The translations under genes were made by a program, and so were the position numbers. From the NCBI GenBank assembly GCA_903847315.1, contig CAINDG010000013.1:1-64000 (forward strand): a stretch of 64,000 bases of DNA, in the 5' to 3' direction. Numbering within the stretch: the stretch's first letter is position 1; each line of letters begins with the position of its first letter. Positions 31,344 to 40,374 of this stretch are shown here, in pieces. The stretch comes from an uncultured Planctomycetota bacterium. GTDB taxonomy: Bacteria; Planctomycetota; Phycisphaerae; Sedimentisphaerales; UBA12454. The notes under the pieces are model-generated. The model searched no databases. It was not told the DNA's origin and saw nothing but the letters and a program-made list of their open reading frames with translations.

Positions 31344-31434
31344 ATCGGAATAGCTCCAGAATTAAAGGTTTCAAAAACGAATATGTTAAGGTAATAGATA
31401 GGCGTTGTCAATAAAGAGTTTAGGCGTTGTTTGC

Positions 31435-31839
31435 CTACCTGGCGGTGGTTAAAAGCCGGATTTCCCGTGCGATTATTTCAGAGATAATCTTCTGTTGCGG
31501 CGAGGCCGGTGCCTGAGACATGGTCTTTATTGACGGGATCTTTGCCGACAAAGGTTGTTGAGTATTGTCTGGAAGGTTTGGCGATTTTCTTTTAAGGGTG
31601 GCGATTTTTCGCTGCTGGGCAAGAATCTGCCGACCGAGGTCAAATGATGGGACATCCGTTGAAAAATCCTTACTATCCGCCTGGCTGATTTTTCCAACTA
31701 TTTGGCTGACGAATTCCTTCTTATCGGTATCCGAAATCGGTTTATTTATATTTTTCGTTATATCCGCGATTGTCGGCATAGGATGGGACAAAACCCTCGA
31801 TTTCTCTATTCTACTTTCATCATTTTTATCGTTTTGCAT
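31435..31839 (-). CDS. Hypothetical protein
   Basis: ORF 31435..31887; more plausible internal start MQNDKNDESRIEK. No recognised domain. Confidence 0.45.
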   Translation of the reverse strand: MQNDKNDESRIEKSRVLSHPMPTIADITKNINKPISDTDKKEFVSQIVGKISQADSKDFSTDVPSFDLGRQILAQQRKIATLKRKSPNLPDNTQQPLSAKIPSIKTMSQAPASPQQKIISEIIAREIRLLTTAR

Positions 31840-31902
31840 AAGAGGGGTATTATACCATAAATCGGGGAAAAAGCAAGAAAGCCGCAAAGCCTCGATGGGT
31901 GG

Positions 31903-33123
31903 TTATTTTTCCGGCCCGATGGAAAATTGCGTGAAATTCGTAAGCGGGAACTGTTCGATGAGATTTTGTATATCTGCCAGTGTCACTTTTTTTATCTGTT
32001 GGATTTCGTCTTCAATCGGTCTGTACCGCCCCAGGTAAACCCAGTTTACGCCCAGTTCGACAAGTCTTCCCATCGGGATTTCATTTTTGATTGTAATGCC
32101 CGACAGTACTTTATTTTTTGCTTTTTGCAACTCAGCAGTGGAGATTTTTTCTTCTTGCAGCGATTTGAAAATCTTTTCGATGATTTGCATTGCTTTCGGG
32201 CTGTTTTTCGACTCGGCCCGGATATAACTGAAGAAAGCGCCCACACCGTCCATCGCCTCGCAGTGCATACCCGCGGTTTCAGCGATAGCGCTGTCAACGA
32301 GCTCCCAGAAGAACCGCGAACCAGTATCGTCTCCGATAATTTTCGCAAGCAGTGTCGCGGCATAAGCCCTTTCGTCCTGGTATGAAACAGTTGGGCTCAT
32401 CAGGCAAATATGCTGACAATTAAGATTTTTTCTTTTGTGATGTTCTTTTTTCGCGGTCCCGGCAAAATATTCGGTTATCCTTTCAGCCTTTTTGGGTTTC
32501 CAGCCGCCGCAAAGGTTTTCTATACAGTCGCAGATTTTTTCAAAGTCGAAATTTCCCGCAACCGCAGCGGTTATATTGTTCGGAGCGTATCTGCTCTCGA
32601 AGTATTCTCTCATTTGTCCGCTTGTCAGAGCCTTTATGCTTTCGACTGTACCAAGCACGCTTTTGGCGCAGGGGTGTTCGCCAAAATGCAATGTTCGACA
32701 GCTGTCCATAACATCGAACTGCGGCAGGTCTTTGTACATCGCTATTTCTTCGAGGATGACATTTTTTTCCATATTAAAATCGTCATCCCTCAACGCCGGC
32801 CGCATAAGCTGACACCACAGTTTTGTAACTTCCGCGAGTTGTTCGGGCAGAATTGCCGCGTAATAAATAGTATTTTCCTCGCTGGTCTGGGCGTTGTAAT
32901 GTGCGCCGAGGTCGTCGAAAGTACGATTGACATCATGAGTTGAAAGTTTGTCTGTGCCTTTAAAGAGCATATGCTCCAGAAAATGGCTCACGCCGTTGAT
33001 TTTATCGGTTTCATCGCGGGAACCTGTCTTTACAAAGAATCCTATTGCCGCCGATTGCGCGTCTTTATTGACTTCCGCGACAATGTTTAAACCATTTGCA
33101 AGTTTTTTATGTTTGAATTCCAT
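31903..33123 (-). CDS. M16 family zinc peptidase
   Basis: GVSHFLEHMLFKGTDKLS (HxxEH); downstream VILEEIAMYKDLP. Confidence 0.93.
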   Translation of the reverse strand: MEFKHKKLANGLNIVAEVNKDAQSAAIGFFVKTGSRDETDKINGVSHFLEHMLFKGTDKLSTHDVNRTFDDLGAHYNAQTSEENTIYYAAILPEQLAEVTKLWCQLMRPALRDDDFNMEKNVILEEIAMYKDLPQFDVMDSCRTLHFGEHPCAKSVLGTVESIKALTSGQMREYFESRYAPNNITAAVAGNFDFEKICDCIENLCGGWKPKKAERITEYFAGTAKKEHHKRKNLNCQHICLMSPTVSYQDERAYAATLLAKIIGDDTGSRFFWELVDSAIAETAGMHCEAMDGVGAFFSYIRAESKNSPKAMQIIEKIFKSLQEEKISTAELQKAKNKVLSGITIKNEIPMGRLVELGVNWVYLGRYRPIEDEIQQIKKVTLADIQNLIEQFPLTNFTQFSIGPEK

Positions 33124-33125
33124 TT

Positions 33126-34358
33126 TTACCCGGGTTTTATTTCTGTCGGCCCTATGGTTACAGAGCAGAATTTTTCAAACGGATTATTTTTCAGATATCC
33201 GAGAATGCTTTTCACGCTGGTTTTTTCTATATTCTGTTTTATTTCCTCAAGGCTGCGGACTTTTCCGAGCATATAGAAATCCGTCGCGGCCGCTCCCGCT
33301 CGTGCTATAGTCGATTCGCTTTGCATTATCAATGCGCTTTGCAGTCCGATTTTTGCACGGTCAAGCTCCTGTTCGCTTATGCCGTCGGCAAGTTTTTTGA
33401 ACTGGGCTATTATCACATCGTAAGTTTCCTGTGCCTTGTCCGGCGTAGTACCGGCGTAACAGCCGATGCCCGCTATTTCTTTAAGGCTGTGATAACTTGC
33501 GCCGACAGCGTAGCAAAGACCTCGTTTTTCCCTGACTTCCGTAAAAAGTCTTGAGCTCATTCCGCCCGAGAGAACAGCGACAGCGACCCTTGCGTTGTAA
33601 TAATCCTCGCTTTGAGGCGTTATGCTGCCTGTCATAATTCCGATATGAACCTGGGCGCCTTCGTGCGGATAATGATGATGGGCAAGCGTTTGCTTTTTTA
33701 CTTTTATATTTTTTGTCTTTTTAAGTTTTTCACCGGCGAAAAGTTTTTCAATTGCCGAACAAAGCTCTTTGAAATCGTATTTTCCCGCGACAGCAAGGAT
33801 GGTTTCGGAAGGATTGAAATTTTCAGAAATTATTTGTTTGGTTTTCTCCGCCGTCAGGTTTTGCAAGTCCTCCTGTTTTCCTGCGGTATTCCTGCCCAGC
33901 GGGTCGGGATAAAAATGCTCCTTCAGCAAAAGCATTATTTTATGCCGCGGGTCGTCTTCAAGGCTTAGTAATCCCTGCAATGCGAGTTGCCTTGAATACT
34001 CGAATTGCTGTCCATCGAGAGTGGGCTTAAGGATGATATCTGCGTAAAGTTCAATTACTTTAAGGAGATTTTCCGCTTCAAGGGCCGCCGACAGACTGAT
34101 ATGTTTTGATTCGACTCCGCTTCCTCGATGCAGGCCAAGTCCGTCGAGCAAATCTGCGAGTTCTCTGCTTGTTTTTCCGCCTGCTCCTCTGAAAATCCAC
34201 TCTTCGATAATCGCGGGCGCTCCGCAGCATCCGTCAGGCGTTAAAGAAGCTCCTGCCGGCAGGAGGAATTCAAACGCTGCCGACTGCACCGCCGCCACAG
34301 GAACACCGATAAGGGTCATTCCGTTGGCAAGTTTGTATATGTCTGTTTTTTCCGGCAT
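33126..34358 (-). CDS. M16 family peptidase-like subunit lacking HxxEH
   Basis: GAPAIIEEWIFRGAGGKTSREL replaces HxxEH; EVREKRGLCYAVGASY C-terminal M16 motif. Confidence 0.87.
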   Translation of the reverse strand: MPEKTDIYKLANGMTLIGVPVAAVQSAAFEFLLPAGASLTPDGCCGAPAIIEEWIFRGAGGKTSRELADLLDGLGLHRGSGVESKHISLSAALEAENLLKVIELYADIILKPTLDGQQFEYSRQLALQGLLSLEDDPRHKIMLLLKEHFYPDPLGRNTAGKQEDLQNLTAEKTKQIISENFNPSETILAVAGKYDFKELCSAIEKLFAGEKLKKTKNIKVKKQTLAHHHYPHEGAQVHIGIMTGSITPQSEDYYNARVAVAVLSGGMSSRLFTEVREKRGLCYAVGASYHSLKEIAGIGCYAGTTPDKAQETYDVIIAQFKKLADGISEQELDRAKIGLQSALIMQSESTIARAGAAATDFYMLGKVRSLEEIKQNIEKTSVKSILGYLKNNPFEKFCSVTIGPTEIKPG

Positions 34359-34536
34359 AAAGAGATTTGCAAAGAATATAAGATTTCCCTCATTTTTGCA
34401 ACCTAAAATAAGATAGTTAATTAACTACTATAACCGGTTCTGTTATTGTTTCATCATCGCGCCGGAAGATAGTGAATACTTTCTTCTAAAGTTTCGTATC
34501 TGTGGAACTACAGAGAAACCCATTCGTAGTTACTAT

Positions 34537-36129
34537 TTATTTGGGATGCGGTTCGGCAGGCTGTTTTAGTTCCAGTATCACGGCATATTTGGGATTAGTC
34601 TCAGCCGCCTTATAATAATTCTCTTTGATCCAGTCTTGTATTTTGGCATCTCTGATAAAATTGACCTCTTCGAAGTCTTTAGTAATAATGAATTTAGGAG
34701 GATTTCTTTTAAGGTCGTCTTTTACGCTTTCAGTTTTCTCTTTAGATGTGTTTGAATATGTATTTATGAAAAGATGGTCGGCTATATAATAATATTTAGT
34801 CGGAGACAACCTTTGGCACATCATATAATATCTTGAAAAAGTCCCGCAGGTCATCCAGATAGTATCTTTTGGGGAACTATGTGCTTTAATATATTCAACT
34901 AACTTGCCGGCGGGTGTTTTCGCTGCAGGCGTCATTAAAGCATCTTTGAATCCCACATACATAGGTTTATCAATCCCGAAAGATAATAGTATAATAATCG
35001 AAATAATGCCTATTCTTGTAACTTTTGATTTTTTCAAAATGCTAAGAAGAAATTCAACGCCGATTACGCTTATTAATATATATGATGTTACCAATTGCAT
35101 ATAATAGTGGCCGTACCCTCTGGCGGCCATCATTGTTGCGTAGAAATCCAAAACGAAGAAAGAGATTACGACTAAATGAAGATATTTATATTTTTTAACG
35201 AAACGCCAGTAGAAAACAGTGATGAAACCGGTTAAAGCAAACAGACTGAGAGTAAGTGTCGTCCCGAAAAGTTTACTATACGCCCATTCAAAATTTTTGA
35301 ATATTCGCATAAATACTGTTAAGTTCTTATTCGACATAGATGTGTAGATACAGTTAAAGCTCAGAACATCAATCCAATCTTTAAAGGCGTTATGGCTTAT
35401 CAGATAAAATAATATAACCGCAAATATCAGAACCGCGCCGCCAATAAAAACAGATGCACGTTTCAAAACATTCATCCGGTTACGGTCTTTATATATAATC
35501 AGATATATGAACCACGGTATAGCAGACAGCAAAAAAGGTTCTTTGGTAAAAAAAGCTGTCGAAAAGAACATCCCCGAAATGAAATTCAAGATATACGAAA
35601 ACCTTTTGGTTTCATTTGACAAAACGACAAAAAGTATACCGCCCATAACGAAAGCCGCACCGTATTCTTCAGTGAAATTGCCATCATCGAATATAACAGG
35701 CCTAAAGAAATGTATAATATAAAATACAGATGCGAATAACGACAACCACATATTCCTGAAAAGCAAATAAACAATAAAAAAAAGAGATACTGCCGCAAAA
35801 ACCGCGAAACAGCGTTCCATCGTTCGTATTGAGTTGATGTCTCTATGCCCGAGAGCCAGGGCAGCCGCATTTAAAAAATGCACCACCGGCGGCTTGTGGT
35901 CCCAAAAATCCTTATAAAGTACCTTGCCTTCGAGAAGAAAAAAACCTCCGCTTGCGAAAACACCGGAATCGTAATGTGCCGGAGTACCTGAGAGGTAATT
36001 TATTGGACGCCAGGCAAGGATAGAAACCAGAATCACTAAAAAAAGTAATAGCGCTATTTTTAAAAATCGCAAAAACTGAGGTTGAAGAAAATAATTAGAA
36101 GAGGACTTTTTCTTCAACATCGATTTCAT
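34537..36129 (-). CDS. GT39/GT-C-like polytopic membrane glycosyltransferase
   Basis: Many TM helices; DSGVFASGGFFLLEGKVLYKDFWDHKPP near the N terminus. Confidence 0.75.
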   Translation of the reverse strand: MKSMLKKKSSSNYFLQPQFLRFLKIALLLFLVILVSILAWRPINYLSGTPAHYDSGVFASGGFFLLEGKVLYKDFWDHKPPVVHFLNAAALALGHRDINSIRTMERCFAVFAAVSLFFIVYLLFRNMWLSLFASVFYIIHFFRPVIFDDGNFTEEYGAAFVMGGILFVVLSNETKRFSYILNFISGMFFSTAFFTKEPFLLSAIPWFIYLIIYKDRNRMNVLKRASVFIGGAVLIFAVILFYLISHNAFKDWIDVLSFNCIYTSMSNKNLTVFMRIFKNFEWAYSKLFGTTLTLSLFALTGFITVFYWRFVKKYKYLHLVVISFFVLDFYATMMAARGYGHYYMQLVTSYILISVIGVEFLLSILKKSKVTRIGIISIIILLSFGIDKPMYVGFKDALMTPAAKTPAGKLVEYIKAHSSPKDTIWMTCGTFSRYYMMCQRLSPTKYYYIADHLFINTYSNTSKEKTESVKDDLKRNPPKFIITKDFEEVNFIRDAKIQDWIKENYYKAAETNPKYAVILELKQPAEPHPK

Positions 36130-36150
36130 AACAGAAATTTCCCTCTAAAC

Positions 36151-39100
36151 TTACGCGACCGCGGCGGATTCTTCTTCCTGCTGCGGCTGATAACTGTCAA
36201 ACGTAACGCTTATCCTCTTGCTGATGCCTTTCTGCTGCATCGTAATTCCGAACAGCACATCGGCAATACTCATCGTGCGTTTGGCGTGCGTGATAATTAC
36301 GAACTGCGAATTCTTTTTGAATTCCTGCACAATCAGGTCGAACCGCTCGTTATTTGTCTCGTCAAGAGCCGCGTCAACTTCGTCCAGGAAGCAGAACGGC
36401 GAAGGCTTTGTCTTGAATATCGCAAACAGCAGGGCAATTGCGGTCATTGTTTTTTCCCCGCCGCTAAGCAGACTTATGCTTCTTGTTTCCTTGCCCGGCG
36501 GGCGGGCGATAATTTCAATACCGCTTTCGAGAATATCTTCAGGCTGTTCGAGGATGACATCCGCTCTGCCGCCGCCGAACAGTTTTCGAAATACCTCCTG
36601 GAAGTTGATTCTTATCTGCTCGAAAGTTACGGCGAATTTATCCATCGATTCTTTATTAAGCTTGCCTATCAATTGCTGGAGCTGATTTTTACTGTTGTTA
36701 AGGTCTTCTATCTGGCTTGTCAAAAAGTCATTTCTCTTTTCAAGTTCTTCCTGCTGCTCGATTGCGTCAACATTGACGTTTCCGAGTCTCTCTATTTTGC
36801 CCCGCAGTTCCGCGATTTCGTCTCTGACAGCGTCCCAGTTGATTTCGCTTACGGTATAATTCTGATATTCGCCGGCCAAATCCATACCAAGTTCTTCTGT
36901 CACCCGCTGTACAAGGTCGGCTGCCCTGACCTGAAGTTGGCCCAGTTCCATTTTAAGCGTATTTATTTGCTGGTCGAGTTCGGCCTGCTTCTGCCTGTCC
37001 TGCTTTAATATTTCCTCGGTCTGCTTGCGATGCTCCAGCATATTTTCGACTTCTTCGTGAAGTTTAACGCTTTGATTATGCGAGGTTTCTTTTTGTGTAA
37101 ACAGCTCGGCAATTTCCGCTTCGGTATTGAAAATATCTTTTTGTCCCTGCTCAATCTGTTCGGTGCAGGCCTTTATATCGTTCTGGACGGATTCGAGCTC
37201 GCCTTTGCCGTGTTCAATCTGAATATTCAGGCCTGCTATTTTCTGCTCGATAGCTTTTTTCTGTTCCTGTCCCTGACCGATAAAGACTTTTAATTCCGTA
37301 AGCTCGGCGCCGTTTTGCTCAAGTGTCCTTTTCTTCTCGGTAAGCTGTGCCTCGAGTTGTTCTATACGTTCCGTCCGCTGTGCGTTTATAGTTTCAAGTT
37401 CCTGTAATTGCTGTTTCGACTGGTATTCTTTTTGAACAGTCTCGGAAATCTGTTTTTCAAGCGTCTGAATTTCGCTCGTCAAAACAGGCTGTTCATCTGA
37501 AAGTCTTTTTATGTTCTGTTCAATTACAGTCAGGTCTGAAGTGACATTTGTTTTTTCCGTATTGGCTTCATAAACGCTTGTCCTGAAATCTTTGCAGAGT
37601 TTTTCGAGATGTTCGTTTTCCCTGACCCCGGCCGCGAGTTTGTCTTCAAGGCTTGATATTTTTACCGAAACCTCTTCCAGTTCGCCTGTCAGTTGCACGA
37701 GCCTGCTCTTTCTTGAAATTAAGCCGACCGTCTTTCCGATAGGTCCGGTGCAATAGCTGCCGTCGCTGTTAAGTATGTCGCCTTCTATAGTTACGAAGCT
37801 GTATCCTGCCGAGCAGAACGAGGCCAGTTCGAATGCCTTTTGGATATTTTCAACGACAATAGTTTTTCCAAGTAACTGCCAGACGAGCTGGGCGTATTCA
37901 TGGTCGAAACTGACGAATTCCACGGCTCTGCCGATAACGCCGGCTGTTTGCGGAATATTCAGGCTTTCGACGAAAGGCTCAAGTCTGTCGGTGCAGATGA
38001 ATTTGACTCTGCCGCCTGCCTGCTGGGCGAGTGATTTATCGTTCAGTACCTGTTCCGTATCGCTGGCAACGACCGCATCGGCTCTGCCTTCCAGCGCCGC
38101 TTCTATCGCGGCAGCGTATTGGGGTTTTGCGCGGACGATATCCGCGATAATACCTTTGATAAATGGTTTATCCTGTATCAGGTTCAGGATTTTCTTGACG
38201 GCGTTGTCGATACCTTCGCGCCTGCTCTCCATATCGGAGATAACTTTTATTTCGCTTTGTATCGCGCTTCGCTGTTCTCTTGCCTGTGCCAGCAGTTCGT
38301 TTGTATTTGCGACGTCTTCGTCAATCTGATTTATCTGCTGTCTTTTGTTTTCGAGTTGCTGCTGAAGCTCGCTGATGACTTTATTTATATCGTCAAGCCT
38401 GGCCTGGTTCTGTGCCTTGCCTCCGAGCAGGGATTCGAACTGTTGTTTGGTCTGACCGACTCTGTCGGCAAGTCTGTCTTTTTGGCCGCTGAGATTATTG
38501 CGATATACGTTTATGCTCTGGATTTCGTTATGAAGCTGTGCGGTGTGCCTGACAATATCTATTATGCCTGTCTTTTCATCCTGCAACTCTGTTTCTGTCT
38601 CAGCGCAGGCAAGATTGATATTTCGTATTTGTTCGCCGAGTTTTTCGAGTTCGCCTGTTTTTTGTTCGAGAATATCGCCGATTTTATCAATTTCGCAAAC
38701 GCTTTGTTTGACCTGATTTTCAAAATCAGCCAATCGCTGCTGAATCTGCCTGATATTTTGCTGTTCGATTTCTTTGCGTTCCTGTGTTTCCTGAATTCTT
38801 TTGCGGAGGAACTCGATTTTCTGCTGCAACTGTTCGATTCTTGCTGTTATAGCGACAAGATTGTTATCGCAGTGGTTGATTTCGTTTTCTTTTTCGATAA
38901 TTTCCGCAGCCAGTGTGCTCAATTTCGCGTCGTTTTGCGATACCTGGGCGACAATGGCCGCTAATTGATTCTGCAATTGGTCAACTTGTGTATTTTTCTG
39001 TGTCGTTTCAGTTTGTATCTGGTGATACTGAGCCAGCGAGAAGGTTACTCGCAGTTCTTTTAGTCTCTGGTTGTATTGCAGGTAGCTTCTTGCCTTGCCT

Positions 39101-39723
39101 GCCTGGAGTTTAATGCTTCTCAATTGTTTTTGTACTTCACCGACAATATCTGCAAGCCGCAGAAGATTTTGTTCTGTATTTTCCAGTCTTCGCAGCGCTT
39201 CTTTTTTTTGCGCCTTATATTTGCTTATCCCCGCCGCTTCCTCGAAAATAAATCTCCTGTCTGTTTTCGAACTCGTCAAAATTTGCGAAATTTGTCCTTG
39301 CTCTATAATAGAGTACGCACGAACGCCGACGCCGGTATCCATAAACATTTCACGGATGTCTTTTAGCCGGCAGATTTTATTGTTGATGAGATATTCACTG
39401 TCGCCGCTGCGGTACAATCTGCGCGTGATGGCAAGTTCGTCCTGCTCGATGCCAAGCGACGCGGCCTGTGAAAAATGCAAACTAACTTCAGCCATTCCCA
39501 TAGCTTTGCGAGCGGCGGAGCCGCTGAAAATTACATCCGCCATCTGGCCGGACCGCAAACTCTTTGTGCTCTGCTCGCCTAATACCCATTTCAAGGCGTC
39601 AACAACGTTGCTTTTGCCGCAACCATTGGGGCCAACTATGGCTGTAATCTGCTGATTAAAACTAAATTCAGTTTTTTCCGCGAAACTCTTAAAGCCGTCC
39701 AAAACAATCTTCTCAAGTCTCAA
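36151..39723 (-). CDS. smc: Chromosome segregation protein SMC
   Basis: Walker A GPNGCGKSNVVDALKWVLGEQ; hinge; LLSGGEKTMTAIALLFAIF; FCFLDEVDAALDETN. Confidence 0.97.
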   Translation of the reverse strand: MRLEKIVLDGFKSFAEKTEFSFNQQITAIVGPNGCGKSNVVDALKWVLGEQSTKSLRSGQMADVIFSGSAARKAMGMAEVSLHFSQAASLGIEQDELAITRRLYRSGDSEYLINNKICRLKDIREMFMDTGVGVRAYSIIEQGQISQILTSSKTDRRFIFEEAAGISKYKAQKKEALRRLENTEQNLLRLADIVGEVQKQLRSIKLQAGKARSYLQYNQRLKELRVTFSLAQYHQIQTETTQKNTQVDQLQNQLAAIVAQVSQNDAKLSTLAAEIIEKENEINHCDNNLVAITARIEQLQQKIEFLRKRIQETQERKEIEQQNIRQIQQRLADFENQVKQSVCEIDKIGDILEQKTGELEKLGEQIRNINLACAETETELQDEKTGIIDIVRHTAQLHNEIQSINVYRNNLSGQKDRLADRVGQTKQQFESLLGGKAQNQARLDDINKVISELQQQLENKRQQINQIDEDVANTNELLAQAREQRSAIQSEIKVISDMESRREGIDNAVKKILNLIQDKPFIKGIIADIVRAKPQYAAAIEAALEGRADAVVASDTEQVLNDKSLAQQAGGRVKFICTDRLEPFVESLNIPQTAGVIGRAVEFVSFDHEYAQLVWQLLGKTIVVENIQKAFELASFCSAGYSFVTIEGDILNSDGSYCTGPIGKTVGLISRKSRLVQLTGELEEVSVKISSLEDKLAAGVRENEHLEKLCKDFRTSVYEANTEKTNVTSDLTVIEQNIKRLSDEQPVLTSEIQTLEKQISETVQKEYQSKQQLQELETINAQRTERIEQLEAQLTEKKRTLEQNGAELTELKVFIGQGQEQKKAIEQKIAGLNIQIEHGKGELESVQNDIKACTEQIEQGQKDIFNTEAEIAELFTQKETSHNQSVKLHEEVENMLEHRKQTEEILKQDRQKQAELDQQINTLKMELGQLQVRAADLVQRVTEELGMDLAGEYQNYTVSEINWDAVRDEIAELRGKIERLGNVNVDAIEQQEELEKRNDFLTSQIEDLNNSKNQLQQLIGKLNKESMDKFAVTFEQIRINFQEVFRKLFGGGRADVILEQPEDILESGIEIIARPPGKETRSISLLSGGEKTMTAIALLFAIFKTKPSPFCFLDEVDAALDETNNERFDLIVQEFKKNSQFVIITHAKRTMSIADVLFGITMQQKGISKRISVTFDSYQPQQEEESAAVA

Positions 39724-39937
39724 AAGATGCCTCCGTGTTCTGTAAGTACAGTAAGAATAAAGAGATATAAAATAGCAAGCGATACTTAGCCTATATTGCC
39801 AAGTTCGGAATACTATACTATATTATCGGTCTTAATGTTAAGAGTTAAATAGGATTTTTTTGCAAAAAAATGAGGAAAATTTGGGAAAAGATAGGAGTTT
39901 TTAGAGGGTTTTGAGGAAATTTTGAGGGTTTTTAATG

Positions 39938-40010
39938 AAATTAGCCACAAAGGCACTAAGACACGAAGAAATTTAGCCACAGAGTTCACAGAACGCACAG
40001 AGGATTTGCT
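39938..40010 (+). repeat. Dispersed intergenic repeat, second copy (GCCACAAAGGCACTAAGACACGAAG ... GCCACAGAGTTCACAGAACGCACAGAGG)
   Basis: Same text as the minus-strand copy at ~150-235; neighbouring GGTTTTT/GGGGTTTT low-complexity sequence also present in both places. Confidence 0.55.
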
Positions 40011-40374
40011 TCAACTAAGCAGTTTGCTTCCTGCGGAACAGCTTAAATTCAAATTTCTAACCTCTTTGGCAAACAAGCTTTCCACGAGGTTTCAAAATCT
40101 GCATTTTTGCTGATTATATCAGCAAAGTTGAAGCAATAAATCTACTACGCAGTTTTGCCTTAAAGCTTTCGTTTTAACCACAAGTTTTACGGATTTTTGG
40201 GGAAAATAGGGGAAAAACATAAGCTTTTTACAGGTTTTTTAGGGGTTTTAAGCGGATGTTTTTTGTTGAGTTTGGGAATAAAAAGAGATAGAATTTTGGT
40301 GCTACATTGAGGATTTGCAGAAAAAGAATAAAAAGCCTTGCTTGGTACTGAGTTCACTTTACATTGGGGTTTAA

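Noticed and set aside
34250-34265. Perfect 16-bp palindrome CTCCTGCCGGCAGGAG
   Set aside because: Lies in M16 coding sequence encoding LLPAGAS, which fits the family at this place; no sign of insertion.
36082-37008. 308-aa antisense ORF under smc
   Set aside because: Mirror of the smc coding strand; Phe/Leu/Arg-rich with no domain.
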